A DNA stretch of 6,319 nucleotides, taken from assembly GCA_014380605.1 (NCBI GenBank), contig JACMJO010000019.1, positions 1 through 6,319 on the forward strand, given 5' to 3'. A program made the position numbers and the translations under genes. Every line of letters begins with the position of its first letter. The stretch's first letter is position 1. Under the pieces are notes generated by a model that saw only the letters and a program-made list of their open reading frames with translations, had not been told where the DNA came from and ran no database searches. Source of the stretch: Fimbriimonadaceae bacterium. Lineage in GTDB: Bacteria > Armatimonadota > Fimbriimonadia > Fimbriimonadales > Fimbriimonadaceae. Below, in pieces: positions 5,111 through 6,319 of this stretch.

Positions 5111-6288
5111 TACAACCTCTCCAATAACACCGCCGTCGCCTCGCCGCCACCGATGCAGGGAGAACAGACTGCGTATTTGCCGCCTCGTCGTTTTAGTTCG
5201 TAGAGGGCGGTTAGGATAAGTCTCGTCCCGGTCATCCCGATTGGGTGGCCGAGGGCTACGGCTCCGCCGTTAACGTTTAACTTTTCGTGGGGAATCTTTA
5301 CTTTATCCGCGACGACCATGGCGACCACGGAAAAGGCTTCATTCACTTCGAATAGATCGATATCTTCAACTTTGAGCCCGTTTGCTTGTAAAAGTTTATC
5401 GATCGCGAAGGCGGGGGCGGTGGTGAACCATTCGGGTTCTTGGGCGTGTTGCGAGTAGGCGAGGATTCGGCCTAATGGCTTGGCGCCTCGTCGATTGGCT
5501 TCCGATTCTGAGGCAACGATGGCGGCGGCGCCGCCGTCGTTGATCGAGCTGGCGTTGCCGGCGGTGGTGACTCCTTCCTTGTCGAAGGCGGCGCGGAGGC
5601 CGGGGAGTTTGGCGGGATCGCCTTTGCCTGGTTCCTCATCCTGGCTGACCTGGATCGGGTCGCCTTTGCGCTGAGGGACGGAGACGGGGGTGATCTCGTC
5701 GGATAGGCGTCCGTTGGCCTGGGCATCGAGGGCTCGGCGGTAGCTTTCGGCGGCGAATTCGTCTAACTGTTCGCGGGAAACGTTGAACTCTCGCGAGGTT
5801 TTGTCGCCCATCGAGCCCATGTGGACGTTGCTGTACGGGTCCCAGAGACCGTCGTGGATCATGAGGTCCAAGAGGGTTCCGTTGCCCATTCGGTAGCCAG
5901 CTCGAGCCTTGTCCAGGGCGTAGGGCGCGTTGGTCATGGACTCCATGCCACCGGCGACCACGATCTTGGCATCGCCGCATTTGATGGCTTGGGCGGCCAT
6001 CATGATGGTCTTCATTCCACTGCCACAGACCTTGTTCACCGTGGTGCAGGGGACGGAGTTTGGAATTCCGGCTCCGAGCGAGGCCTGTCGGGCGGGGGCT
6101 TGGCCCGATCCGCCGGTGAGCACGTTGCCCATCAAGACCTCATCGACCTCGGCGGGATCAACTCCGGCTCGGGTTAGGGCCTCTTTGATGGCGATGGAAC
6201 CCAGCTGGGCCCCGGTGAAGCCGGAAAGGCTTCCGGAGAAGGCTCCGATCGGCGTGCGCGCTCCGGCGAGAATGACTGCGTTTTCCAT
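5110..6288 (-). CDS. Acetyl-CoA C-acetyltransferase (biosynthetic-type thiolase)
   Basis: This cytoplasmic enzyme condenses two acetyl-CoA into acetoacetyl-CoA and catalyses the reverse cleavage. Depending on its partners it serves polyhydroxybutyrate, ketone-body, isoprenoid or short-chain fatty acid routes. The 392 residues match the usual thiolase length. The acyl-accepting nucleophile is C88 in NKVCGSG, followed by GGMESMTNAPY (113-123), the HMG at 156-158 typical of biosynthetic thiolases, and NEAF with N316. The catalytic H348 lies in GGAVALGHPIG and the proton-donating C378 in SPCIGGGEA. All catalytic residues are present. The ATG at 6288 begins MENAVILAGARTPIG, the normal family N-terminus, with GGAG twelve bases upstream (6301-6304 as CTCC). 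It converges on murJ. No phaB, phaC or beta-oxidation partner is visible, so I do not choose between the symbols phaA, atoB and thlA. Confidence 0.95.
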   Translation of the reverse strand: MENAVILAGARTPIGAFSGSLSGFTGAQLGSIAIKEALTRAGVDPAEVDEVLMGNVLTGGSGQAPARQASLGAGIPNSVPCTTVNKVCGSGMKTIMMAAQAIKCGDAKIVVAGGMESMTNAPYALDKARAGYRMGNGTLLDLMIHDGLWDPYSNVHMGSMGDKTSREFNVSREQLDEFAAESYRRALDAQANGRLSDEITPVSVPQRKGDPIQVSQDEEPGKGDPAKLPGLRAAFDKEGVTTAGNASSINDGGAAAIVASESEANRRGAKPLGRILAYSQHAQEPEWFTTAPAFAIDKLLQANGLKVEDIDLFEVNEAFSVVAMVVADKVKIPHEKLNVNGGAVALGHPIGMTGTRLILTALYELKRRGGKYAVCSPCIGGGEATAVLLERL

Positions 6289-6319
6289 GGGTGGTTTGAA
6301 CTCCGTTGTCCGCGAGGGA

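Overview
This is a mostly ordinary chromosomal housekeeping segment from a moderately G+C-rich bacterium. It carries five complete protein genes and the first 38 codons of a probable sixth gene that leaves the left edge. No mobile element, CRISPR array, rRNA or tRNA is visible. The lineage cannot be fixed from this window. The MurJ protein lacks several charged cavity residues of the proteobacterial type, and the primase has an unusual gene partner. TTG starts and heptanucleotide intergenic repeats are also present. I infer an environmental lineage outside the Proteobacteria and typical Firmicutes, with Armatimonadota or a relative as a low-confidence guess.

Left block, minus strand (1-2783): a gene for an exported glycine/proline-rich protein of unknown function (1980-2783) lies 14 bases upstream of dnaG, the replicative primase (232-1965). 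Both appear to start at TTG and probably form an operon. dnaG is followed by a likely intrinsic terminator (194-230). A sigma70-like promoter (168-196) then points left towards a short open frame with a good Shine-Dalgarno sequence (1-114, cut by the edge).

Middle block, plus strand (2784-4984): a 172-base divergent intergenic region with an inverted repeat precedes trxA (2956-3279). trxA ends in a textbook 10-bp intrinsic terminator (3301-3334). murJ, the lipid II flippase (about 3359-4984), follows directly. Its longest reading frame begins at a TTG inside the terminator's T tract, so a later start is more likely.

Right block (4985-6319): murJ and a biosynthetic-type thiolase gene (5110-6288, minus strand) converge. 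The 125 bases between them are almost wholly made of two oppositely oriented arrays of a 7-base RRGTAAR repeat. They can pair as a long imperfect hairpin and close all three frames on the murJ strand.

The genes serve separate basic roles: replication priming, thiol redox, peptidoglycan precursor export and acetyl-CoA condensation. The most unusual items are the heptad inverted arrays and the exported protein. In that protein a duplicated module appears to be split by a roughly 100-residue Gly/Pro insert. I found no convincing new defence or mobile system.
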